A DNA stretch of 64,000 nt, taken from positions 1,364,001-1,428,000 of the forward strand of contig JASGKH010000002.1 of assembly GCA_047600785.1 (NCBI GenBank), in the 5' to 3' direction. Shown piece after piece: positions 56,318 through 64,000 of this stretch. Both the position numbers and the translations under genes were made by a program. A model generated the notes under the pieces. The model ran no database searches. It saw only the letters and a list, made by a program, of their open reading frames with translations, and had not been told where the DNA came from. Origin of the DNA: Breznakibacter sp047600785 (GTDB lineage: Bacteria; Bacteroidota; Bacteroidia; Bacteroidales; Marinilabiliaceae). Numbering within the stretch: the first letter of the stretch is position 1; each line of letters begins with the position of its first letter.

Positions 56318-58183
56318 TTACGTAGGCGGGTGCAACCGTTGCTCAAACCATTTTCGAACCGCCTGCATGACCTGTTGCTGATAAGGGGGAGCATGGCGAC
56401 GACAAGTACTTCGCTCCGCGCTCCCTTCCGGCGCTCCCCAGCGTATTTCAACACCGTCGTTAGGGTTATAGGCCATCTCGAAGGCACTCCTTCGCTGAAG
56501 CAAGTCGGCCATGGTAAGTTCCTGAAAGGAACCGTCGGTACGGGTATAGCTTATTTTTAGTTCGCCGGCCCTTTTGTTGAGTATCGACCGGAGCTTTTGC
56601 CCCATTTCTTTGGCTGCTGCGGGATCATCGAACCCAAAATCCTGCGGATAGTCGGAAACCCGCTGCGGAAACCCGAGCACGGCATCCATGGCAATCAATA
56701 AACGAAGATCACGGTTGGGTGTCGAGAAATCCTCCCACATCCCTCCCGCCAGGAAAATACCGTTGGCGTTTGAGGGCATTGGGACCACGGTACCAGGATT
56801 CGCCTGCAAATAAGCTTCGCCGTTGGCCACTGATTTTACCCGTACCATCAACTGTTCATGAAGCGCGCCGATCAAATCTCCCAGTGCATCTTCCGGATCG
56901 AGGGGGCGGGGATTGATGAGACGCTCCATGGCATGGTAAAACGCCTCGGCTTCCATACCTTTTTGTTGCAACGAAAACGGGACAAATCCTGCTGTCTTCG
57001 TCAATTCATCGTTTCCCACCAATTGCAGTTTGCCATTGTCCGACACAATGGGCCGAAACACTTTGAATCCGGGCTCTCCCACCACGCCCGACGTATTGAA
57101 CAGAAAATTCCCTTTCCAAAAACGTTTGATGGCCACGGTGCCATCGGGTTGAGCATCGACCGCAAGCAACTGTCCCGGATGTTTTCGGGTTTGCTCCCTC
57201 CAACTGACCACGATAAAAGTATGCCCGTATGGATCGGCAAATACCGTACCCGGCCGCAGGGAAGCCCGATCAAGCGCCACCGGATAATAATCGGAATTGC
57301 CGTTTTCAAGTGCCGTGCGTCCAGTGCCCGAATGCACCCCGTTCATCACATTTCGGAGAAAAGAATTGAATGCCAGTACAGGATGGGCTTTCGACGACAT
57401 CGTCCCGTTGGTAATCCATTGCCCTGTTTGTGGATTTTTGCCCAGATAGCCTCTGTCACAAACGTGATACCCAAACGGTAGTCCCAGCTTCCATGCAAAA
57501 TAGGCCCGAAGGAAAAACGGGTTATCGGCACAATCAGGCTCCATGACGACTTTGATCTTGCTTGCTGGATCGTCTTCTCCAAGTGAAAGATGGTTGTAAA
57601 GAAAGTTTCGTGGCCTGCTTTGCGTCACTTCATTCAAGGCAGGCCACGACGACTGCTCGTCACAGCCATGGAACAACGTATTGACCCATGCCGAATAGAG
57701 CGTTTCCATACGACTGTCCCAGCCACGCTCTGTTTTCCATACAACTCCTTTGCCTGGAATCGTACCCCGGGGGGCAACGGCAAACGATTCTCCGCGCACC
57801 TCTTTTCCGTCAATTTGCAACGTGGCCTTATAATCACCTTTGTCCGTGACGACAAACTCGTCGATACGCCAGCAGGGCAGTTCCCCGCCTGTTTGGCCGG
57901 CCACAGCTTCCATCTGTCCCGACGGGCCGCGGACCTCGATTTTGGCCTTGCAGATATTCCGCCCGCCTGTGCCCAGAATCCGGATTGTGTCGCCCGGAGC
58001 CGGATAACGCGGCATGATCAACATGGTATTCTCCACCGTATATGCATCGGGAGTTTCACCTTCGATAACCGATTCGATCTTTTGGAGCAACCCGGTCGTT
58101 TTATTGTCCGATTGCCCACCCGTACACGAAACATTCATGAGCGTTAAGAACAACACCATTGCCCAAATCCTTATGGAACCCAT
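56318..58183 (-). CDS. Lipoprotein with possible Cys/His peptidase domain
   Basis: A 621-residue lipoprotein: the signal peptide MGSIRIWAMVLFLTLMNVSC ends at the acylated Cys20. The middle part has DCADNPFFLRAYFAWKLG and DPYGHTFIVV, an arrangement of Cys and His like NlpC/P60 or transglutaminase-type enzymes, which is inference only. The rest is unrecognised. I start at 58183 because an upstream in-frame extension has no signal-peptide character. It lies beside the epimerase and NlpC/P60 genes on the same strand, so a cell-wall-peptide role is likely. Confidence 0.7.
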   Translation of the reverse strand: MGSIRIWAMVLFLTLMNVSCTGGQSDNKTTGLLQKIESVIEGETPDAYTVENTMLIMPRYPAPGDTIRILGTGGRNICKAKIEVRGPSGQMEAVAGQTGGELPCWRIDEFVVTDKGDYKATLQIDGKEVRGESFAVAPRGTIPGKGVVWKTERGWDSRMETLYSAWVNTLFHGCDEQSSWPALNEVTQSRPRNFLYNHLSLGEDDPASKIKVVMEPDCADNPFFLRAYFAWKLGLPFGYHVCDRGYLGKNPQTGQWITNGTMSSKAHPVLAFNSFLRNVMNGVHSGTGRTALENGNSDYYPVALDRASLRPGTVFADPYGHTFIVVSWREQTRKHPGQLLAVDAQPDGTVAIKRFWKGNFLFNTSGVVGEPGFKVFRPIVSDNGKLQLVGNDELTKTAGFVPFSLQQKGMEAEAFYHAMERLINPRPLDPEDALGDLIGALHEQLMVRVKSVANGEAYLQANPGTVVPMPSNANGIFLAGGMWEDFSTPNRDLRLLIAMDAVLGFPQRVSDYPQDFGFDDPAAAKEMGQKLRSILNKRAGELKISYTRTDGSFQELTMADLLQRRSAFEMAYNPNDGVEIRWGAPEGSAERSTCRRHAPPYQQQVMQAVRKWFEQRLHPPT

Positions 58184-58366
58184 AAAACCTGCAAACATGG
58201 TTGGAAAATTTATCATGGTCAAAAATAGCATGCGCCCAAATCGGCTATCGGATCTGCTTTTTAGTCCACTATTTATGGCTCTCGACTTCATAAGAAAATA
58301 AAATCAAAATTCGAACTCCAAAATTTATACGTCAAGCGAGTCTTGCACAGCACCAATCAACCGGCT

Positions 58367-59516
58367 TCAAAACATCTTTTTTGCCACTTTGATCCCGATA
58401 CCTGGCCCGTCGTTCAAAGCGACTTTCCCGTCCACGATCAACATGCCCGAATAAGGGTCATTGGTAATGAGCAGGTTCCCGTCCAGGTCGGCCCAATCGG
58501 CTTTGGGCGCCAGTTGTGCGGCCGCCGATACGGCACACGATGTTTCGGTCATGCAGCCAAGCATCACTTTCATGTCCATGGCACGGGCCAATGTCATCAT
58601 TTGATGGGCTTCACGCAAACCCGTGCATTTCATCAGCTTTATGTTGATGCCGTGGTACACGCCGTGGGCTTTTGCCACATCGGGCAAGCGCTGCAACGAC
58701 TCGTCGGCAACGGTGGGCAATGGGCTGTGCTGTGTCAGCCAGGCCATGTCATCGATGGCCTTTCCGGGGCATGGGTTGCTCCACAAATATCACCCCGTTT
58801 TCTTTCAGCCAATGGATCATCTCAAGGGCCTGCACACGATCCGTCCACCCTTGGTTCACATCCACGCACAATGGTCGGTCGGTCACCGAACGAATCGTTT
58901 CGATCATCTGCCGATCGGTCGATAGTCCCAACTTGACTTTCAATAGCTTATAAGGGGCTGCTTCAGCCACTTTCCGTCTAACGGCTTCCGGCGTGTCAAT
59001 ACCAATGGTAAACGACGTATTGGGCGTATTCTCCGGGTTGAAACCCCATATTTTATACCACGGCTGGTTAAGCATTTTGCCTACCAAATCGTGCAGGGCG
59101 ATATCTATGGCAGCCTTTGCGGCGGTATTACCCGGCATCACCGAATCGACGTATTGGAGAATGTCGTCCATGCGAAACGGGTCGGTAAATTGGCCTAGAT
59201 CAAGCATCGAGAGAAAGCGGGAGACCGACTCCACGTTCTCGCCCAAATAAGGAGGCATCGATGCTTCGCCATATCCTGCCACTCCTTCGAATTCCAACCG
59301 GGTAAGTACGTCGGGCGTGTGCGTACGGGAACTGTTGGCCAGCGTAAACGTGTGCCGCAACTGCAAATCGTAAGGTAAAAAACTAAGTCCCAGCCCTTTC
59401 TTATTGGGTATAGCAACAGCTTTGCGCGACGATGCCCAGAGTGTTTCAGCTCCCATGGTTCCGGCAAGAGCTACCAATCCGGTAGCACGTAAAAAGTGGC
59501 GACGATCGGTCTTCAT
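58367..59516 (-). pseudogene. Tat-exported dipeptide epimerase, frameshifted
   Basis: The enolase-fold L-Ala-D/L-Glu epimerase converts murein-derived dipeptides. The N-terminal part (58749-59516) has the Tat motif DRRHFLR and reads to FVEQPMP, then runs out of frame. From 58766 down, the -1 related frame continues GKAIDDMAWL, DESLQRLPDV, LMKCTGL and GCMTETS, which is the rest of the family. The break is in a run of four C on the minus strand (58766-58769), consistent with one inserted base. If real, the gene is a pseudogene; if a sequencing error, it is intact with about 383 residues. Confidence 0.85.
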
Positions 59517-59527
59517 TGTCTATACAT

Positions 59528-60712
59528 TTAAGGTTGAACGGCGTACCATGGATGATCCTTTACCCGGACAATTCCTTCCGAGCCAACAGAATTCAGAATT
59601 CTACGGGTCGACACGTGATGCCGCGTGTCAACATATTCCGGGTTACCGGGATCGAGGCTTCCTATGTGTACCCGGCCACTGGCATGAATGAAATAACTGT
59701 CTTCCAGATAAATGCCCACATGGGTAATCCGTTTGTCCGACGCCCCGAAAAAAAGCAGATCACCGGGTTTGAGACCGGTCATGTGCCCCAAGGCAATATT
59801 TTCACCATAGCGGGCCTGTTGTGACGCATCGCGGGCCACGATGATACTTTGTGAGAAAAAGACCGTTTTGACAAACCCCGAACAATCGGCAGCCTTGCAT
59901 GACGTCCCTCCCCAAAGGTAGGGCATCCCCATCATCTGCCGCGCGATAAAGAGAAGTGATTCCGCATTAGGCTGGGCACGTACCCATGCATCCCACGACA
60001 GACATTGCTTTTTCCGTACATATCCAATGCGTCCATCGGGAAGTTTGACCTTCAAAAATCCCCCGATTGACGTTTCTGTTTCGACTAAATCGCCCAGTAC
60101 AAGATCGCACACCACGTCAGCCCCACGCCGTGGAGAATCCAATACTTGTCCGTACAGTTCGTAAAACACATAACGTTCCGCCTTTTTCCATCTATATAGT
60201 TCGTTGGCGTCGATAAGTTGCAGACCTCCCGCATCCATCCATCCAATATAATTCTCCGGCGTTTGCACATGGTACCAATTATCCTCCACGTCGAGCACTT
60301 TCAAGGGGGTTCCCATCAATTCCTGCGACACCAGCTCCGCCGCATGGTCAGGCAGTGCGCGCAGGTTTGATACCGACAACGATGCCAGTGCCCAAACTTT
60401 TTCTCCCAACGAAATATCGGGCAAAAGCCGGATGGAATCGACAACGGCAATCCCTTTTTCGGTCAATAGACGTATGATTGCCGACTTCGCTCCGGGAAGA
60501 TCCGTCTCGCCCTTCACTACCACCTTGGGACTAAGCGTATCTCCCAATTCGATGTGCAAAATGGCTTCCCGTTTATCGGGAACCAAATGCTTTTGCAATG
60601 TTTGGAGATCGAGACATATCGAACGGAAGCTCACCGGTTGGGCCACAGCCAGCATTGTCGAAAATAACAGCGGAAGAACAAGGCCGATTTTATTTTTGAG
60701 ACTTGTCGCCAT
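59528..60712 (-). CDS. NlpC/P60 (C40) endopeptidase, YkfC-like
   Basis: Cleaves gamma-D-glutamyl-diamino-acid bonds in murein peptides. The 394-residue exported protein has a signal peptide ending in MLAVA, SH3-like domains (about 110-245) and a C-terminal catalytic domain with Cys277 in ADCSGF, His331 in THVGIY and a third polar residue in IHASG. The start at 60712 is 20 nt from a TATTTTTG promoter. It lies 11 nt upstream of the epimerase start on the same strand, so they share an operon. Confidence 0.92.
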   Translation of the reverse strand: MATSLKNKIGLVLPLLFSTMLAVAQPVSFRSICLDLQTLQKHLVPDKREAILHIELGDTLSPKVVVKGETDLPGAKSAIIRLLTEKGIAVVDSIRLLPDISLGEKVWALASLSVSNLRALPDHAAELVSQELMGTPLKVLDVEDNWYHVQTPENYIGWMDAGGLQLIDANELYRWKKAERYVFYELYGQVLDSPRRGADVVCDLVLGDLVETETSIGGFLKVKLPDGRIGYVRKKQCLSWDAWVRAQPNAESLLFIARQMMGMPYLWGGTSCKAADCSGFVKTVFFSQSIIVARDASQQARYGENIALGHMTGLKPGDLLFFGASDKRITHVGIYLEDSYFIHASGRVHIGSLDPGNPEYVDTRHHVSTRRILNSVGSEGIVRVKDHPWYAVQP

Positions 60713-60732
60713 CTTTGTAGAAATAAGACCCA

Positions 60733-60767
60733 CAAAAATAGCTGATTTATTGGTTGTGACGGACAAA
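60733..60767 (-). promoter_or_regulatory. Promoter of the YkfC-like operon
   Basis: On the minus strand TTTG (60767-60764) and TATTTTTG (60740-60733) are 23 bp apart. The ATG follows at 60712. Confidence 0.7.
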
Positions 60768-60896
60768 GGTACCGGTCAATTCAAGTCCGGCACGGAAGAA
60801 TTTCCCTCCAGGCATCAATAAGGTTAAGAAAGTCAGCCAATAGCTGCCGGAGGGAACGTTTTTACGCTATTTTTACCGTCGTATTACCAACCGCAA

Positions 60897-61685
60897 ATGA
60901 AACCTTTTCTTATTTTATCTGCCTCGATTTTCTTAAGCTTTGTAATCCCACCCAATACTTTCCGGCAGAAACAGATGTCGTTTACCCGTATCCGGCAAGC
61001 TTACGCCGCAAAAGAAAAGGTCGTGGCAAAATCCCTTGCCGCACATTCCATATTGCGCGACAGTTTGCGTATCTATCTTCGTGCCTTTAAGGCGGAGAAA
61101 ACCATTGAATTGTGGGCCAGGAACCAAAACGATTCCATGTATTGCCATATCAAAGAGTTTCCCATTTGCGAAATATCGGGCGAAATAGGGCCGAAACGCT
61201 GTGTAAAGGATTTGCAGGTGCCCGAAGGCTTTTATCATATTTCGGATTTAAACCCATACAGCAAGTACCACTTGTCCATGCAGATAAATTACCCCAATGC
61301 ATCCAACAGTATCCGGGGGATGAAGGGACGCTTGGGCAATCTTATTTTCATACACGGGGGATGCGAATCGTCGGGTTGCTTGGCCATCAATGACGAACAG
61401 ATACAAGAGCTGTTCGTGTACTGTATCGAGGCATACAACAGCGGACAGGCCAACATCGATATCACCATTTTCCCTTGCCGGTTAAACGATGCAAACTATT
61501 CCAAAATAATATCGTCCTACAAAAGAGACAAAGACAAAACCAGTTTGTGGGCCGACCTCAAAAAACACTACGACCGCTTCAACCAGACCGGGATACCCCC
61601 CTCGGTCCGATTCCTTTCCGACGGCACGCACGTGTTCATTGATCAATATACTCCGATGACCCCCAAAAAACAAACCGTTTTATAA
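60897..61685 (+). CDS. YafK-like L,D-transpeptidase-fold protein
   Basis: A 262-residue protein with a hydrophobic N-terminus (1-18) that is probably a signal or anchor. The YkuD-type catalytic motif HGGCESSGCLAI has His153 and Cys161. Relatives make or trim murein cross-links and lipoprotein links. It is divergent from the YkfC-like gene and probably shares control. The APC permease follows after 29 nt. Confidence 0.9.
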   Translation: MKPFLILSASIFLSFVIPPNTFRQKQMSFTRIRQAYAAKEKVVAKSLAAHSILRDSLRIYLRAFKAEKTIELWARNQNDSMYCHIKEFPICEISGEIGPKRCVKDLQVPEGFYHISDLNPYSKYHLSMQINYPNASNSIRGMKGRLGNLIFIHGGCESSGCLAINDEQIQELFVYCIEAYNSGQANIDITIFPCRLNDANYSKIISSYKRDKDKTSLWADLKKHYDRFNQTGIPPSVRFLSDGTHVFIDQYTPMTPKKQTVL

Positions 61686-61714
61686 AATTATCCAAACGCA
61701 CAAAAACTTTACAC

Positions 61715-63112
61715 ATGGCAGCTACACGCAAATTGGTAGGGACATTAGGGTTAGGCTATGTGGTCATCTTTGTGGTGGCCAATATTATCGGTTCGGGGGT
61801 TTATAAAAAGATTGCCCCGATGGCTTTTGAACTGCATTCGGCAACGTGGATCCTATTGGCATGGATTGCCGCAGGGATCATTACCGTATTCGGGGCACTG
61901 GGCAATGCCGAAGTGGCCGGGATACTGGCCGACACCGGCGGTGAGTTTGTTTATCTGAAGAAGATTTACAACCGTTTTTTTGCGTTCATGTACGGGTGGT
62001 CATTGTTCTCCGTTATTCAAACGGCCACCATCTCGTCGCTGGCCTACGTGTTCGTGCAATCGCTCAACAGCATCGTGCCGATTCCCGAGGTATGGCCATC
62101 ACTGGTAAATGTGTCGATAGGCGGCGTGTTCTTCCCTTTTCAGGACTTTGGCATTAAGCTGGCTGCCATTTTGCTTATTCTGCTGCTAACGGCATTGAAC
62201 GTTTCAGGTCTGAAAAGCGGCGCTTGGGTAAGCAAAGGGCTGACGTGGTCGGTGACAATCGGATTGCTTGTGATCGTAATATTTGGCTTAACCAGCAATA
62301 CGGCACAACCGTCAAATGTGTTTAGCTTGTCTGATTTGACGGAAAATACAGTGACGTTTTCCTCCTTTTTCACCGCGATGTTAGCTGCATTCTGGGCTTA
62401 CCAAGGCTGGACATCTGTCGGGTTTATCGGCGGCGAGGTCAAAGATGCCACCCGTAACATTCCCAAGGGCATTGTGATAGGCGTATTTATGGTCATTGCG
62501 ATCTATTTACTGGTGAATGCGACCTATCTGTCGCTGCTATCCGTGCCGCAGCTGGAACAGATTCACGCATCGGGCAACCAAATTGCCGCCGTCGAAGCTG
62601 TACGTAGTTTCTGGGGCACGGGAGGCATCATGTTCATCTCATTGCTTATCCTGCTCAGTACCCTTGGCTGTACCAATGCCAGCGTGCTTACCGGAGCGCG
62701 CCCCTATTACGCCATGTCCCACGAAAGGCTTTTCTTTCCGTCCCTCGGAAAGTTGAACCGGGCCAATGTCCCGGGCCATTCCCTTGTTTGGCAAGGAGTG
62801 TGGGCTTCGGCATTGGTACTATCCGGCACGTTTGACCAACTGACCGACATGGTCATTTTTGCAGTATTCATTTTCTACGGTGCAACGGCATTGGGCGTGT
62901 TTATCCTTCGCCGCAAAATACCCGACGCCCACCGCCCTTACAAAACATGGGGCTATCCTGTGGTTCCGGCTATTTTTACGGTTTTTTGTTTTGTGTTGGT
63001 GATCAACACCATTATCACACGTCCACGCGAAGCAGTTATAGGGTTAACGCTTATCCTGGCAGGTATCCCCGTCTATTGGGTCATGAGAAGGAAAAGCAAA
63101 CAACAGGCCTAA
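61715..63112 (+). CDS. APC-family amino acid permease
   Basis: A 465-residue inner-membrane transporter with 12 helices. NIIGSGVYKKIAP in helix 1 and the GGEVKDATRNIPKGI loop are APC-superfamily marks. It takes up amino acids or similar compounds with protons or as exchanger. Its place after the L,D-transpeptidase-fold gene suggests import of murein-derived amino acids, which is inference. Confidence 0.92.
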   Translation: MAATRKLVGTLGLGYVVIFVVANIIGSGVYKKIAPMAFELHSATWILLAWIAAGIITVFGALGNAEVAGILADTGGEFVYLKKIYNRFFAFMYGWSLFSVIQTATISSLAYVFVQSLNSIVPIPEVWPSLVNVSIGGVFFPFQDFGIKLAAILLILLLTALNVSGLKSGAWVSKGLTWSVTIGLLVIVIFGLTSNTAQPSNVFSLSDLTENTVTFSSFFTAMLAAFWAYQGWTSVGFIGGEVKDATRNIPKGIVIGVFMVIAIYLLVNATYLSLLSVPQLEQIHASGNQIAAVEAVRSFWGTGGIMFISLLILLSTLGCTNASVLTGARPYYAMSHERLFFPSLGKLNRANVPGHSLVWQGVWASALVLSGTFDQLTDMVIFAVFIFYGATALGVFILRRKIPDAHRPYKTWGYPVVPAIFTVFCFVLVINTIITRPREAVIGLTLILAGIPVYWVMRRKSKQQA

Positions 63113-63186
63113 TTCCAAACAAATACATTTGTTTGACCTTAAGGTAATCTGTTCGTTGCCGCACCAAACGTGAAGCTGATGGAACT

Positions 63187-63194
63187 TATCTTTG
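63187..63194 (+). promoter_or_regulatory. -7 promoter element of acyl-CoA synthetase gene
   Basis: TATCTTTG matches TAnnTTTG, 58 nt before the ATG at 63253. Confidence 0.6.
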
Positions 63195-63252
63195 CACGTA
63201 AGGCTTGCGATATGGGCACAAAACATTACATTTAAGATCCAACATCAGCATT

Positions 63253-64000
63253 ATGAACGCAATAACCGATTTCTTTGAACAATGTGCCGCCCGATATCCG
63301 AACAACCCTTTGTTATGGGAAAAGCGGAAGGACCACTTCCAAAGCACCACTTATGCCCAAGCACGCGAACATGTGTACCGTTTCGCTGCGGGATTAATGG
63401 CATTGGGCATACGGAAAGGCGATAGGCTGGCACTGTTGTCCGAAGGCTGCAACAACTGGCTGATCAGTGAATTGGGGATGTTTTATGCGGGAGCGGTCAA
63501 TGTTCCGTTATCGGTTAAGCTGGCCGAGCCGGCAGATCTCAAATTCCGGTTGGAACATTCGGGGGCACGCATGGTCGTGACATCGCCGACGCAGGCTGGA
63601 AAACTGTACCCGTTACTAAATGAACTCGATGCGATTGACAAGATGATCGTCTTTGACTCGCCCGTTGCCACGCATCCCAAACAAATCAGCTTTGATGATG
63701 TGTTGTTACTTGGAGACGAATTACTGACCAACACCCCTTCAATGTTCGAACAGCGTTGGAGATCGGTGTTGCCCTCCGATCACGCCAATATTTGTTACAC
63801 CTCGGGCACTACGGCCGATCCTAAGGGCATCGTTCTCACCCATCGCAACTACACGGCCAATGTGGAGCAAAGTCTGTCGCTGATGACGGTACCGCCGTAT
63901 TACGTCACGTTATTGCTGCTGCCGTGGGACCACGCGTTTGCCCATACCGTGGGGACTTATACCATCATGCGGTGCGGGGCAAGCATCGCGTCGGTGCAAG
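63253..64000 (+). CDS. AMP-binding acyl-CoA synthetase, partial
   Basis: The frame runs from ATG 63253 to the right edge without a stop, about 249 residues of an AMP-forming ligase. The N-terminal part has TYAQAREHVYRFAAGLMALG and GAVNVPLSVKL. Motif YTSGTTADPKGIVLTH, near residue 180, binds ATP. The family joins fatty acids (or another carboxylate) to CoA. The C-terminal half is outside the window. The acyl chain specificity is unknown. Confidence 0.92.
   Translation, partial: MNAITDFFEQCAARYPNNPLLWEKRKDHFQSTTYAQAREHVYRFAAGLMALGIRKGDRLALLSEGCNNWLISELGMFYAGAVNVPLSVKLAEPADLKFRLEHSGARMVVTSPTQAGKLYPLLNELDAIDKMIVFDSPVATHPKQISFDDVLLLGDELLTNTPSMFEQRWRSVLPSDHANICYTSGTTADPKGIVLTHRNYTANVEQSLSLMTVPPYYVTLLLLPWDHAFAHTVGTYTIMRCGASIASVQ

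Overview
This 64 kb window is chromosomal DNA from a member of the Bacteroidetes, most probably the order Bacteroidales. The grounds are a SusC/SusD pair with surface-lipoprotein signals, about a dozen promoters of the Bacteroidetes type (TAnnTTTG at -7, some with TTTG at -33), weak or absent Shine-Dalgarno sequences, a methylmalonyl-CoA epimerase/carboxyltransferase cluster as used for propionate formation, and Bacteroidetes-type families (NagX-like acyltransferase, N-terminally extended RluA synthase, YccF, BNR_4, GH127). The species cannot be fixed from the sequence alone. No rRNA, tRNA, CRISPR array or phage was seen.

Layout. 1-4.1 kb: the end of an unrecognised gene and a large secreted pectinesterase. 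4.4-10.2 kb: NagX-like membrane acyltransferase, RluA-type pseudouridine synthase, and an outer-membrane barrel plus methyl-accepting chemotaxis protein operon. 10.4-17.0 kb: TetR regulator, CDF metal exporter, two half-ABC exporters split by a repeat-filled gap, and an LCM-type methyltransferase. 17.07-17.22 kb: a tandem array of 22-bp palindromes. 17.3-24.3 kb: GH127 arabinofuranosidase, small barrel protein, esterase, AT-rich methyltransferase, RsmI-like methyltransferase and metallo-hydrolase. 24.4-30.4 kb: MFS transporter, AsnA, LtaS/sulfatase-type membrane enzyme, threonine deaminase. 30.5-38.3 kb: an AT-rich island with a decayed IS1595 transposase and a SusC-SusD-lipoprotein operon with no enzyme or regulator. 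38.25-41.7 kb: BFD-like [2Fe-2S] protein and the biotin carrier, small subunit, carboxyltransferase and epimerase of methylmalonyl-CoA metabolism. 42-53.5 kb: a giant unrecognised cytoplasmic protein, YccF, BNR_4/LamG secreted protein, DoxX, YedF with the stump of a cysteine desulfurase gene, a B12-binding radical SAM enzyme, and a secreted HEXXH protein. 53.7-64 kb: an S9 peptidase, then genes that look like peptidoglycan-peptide turnover (Cys/His lipoprotein, Tat-exported dipeptide epimerase broken by a frameshift, NlpC/P60 endopeptidase, L,D-transpeptidase-fold protein, amino-acid permease), ending in a truncated acyl-CoA synthetase.

How the genes work together. Three themes recur: plant-polysaccharide use (pectinesterase, GH127, esterase, BNR_4 protein, SusCD), propionate metabolism and membrane transport, and cell-wall peptide salvage. 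Between genes there are at least three kinds of dispersed repeat: a roughly 120-bp element usually next to a stop codon, a GACCTCCCC hairpin element, and the 22-bp palindrome array. The array, the split or decayed genes (cysteine desulfurase stump, epimerase frameshift, IS1595 relic), the methylmalonyl-CoA cluster without a membrane beta subunit, and the giant unrecognised protein are the main points for a second look.
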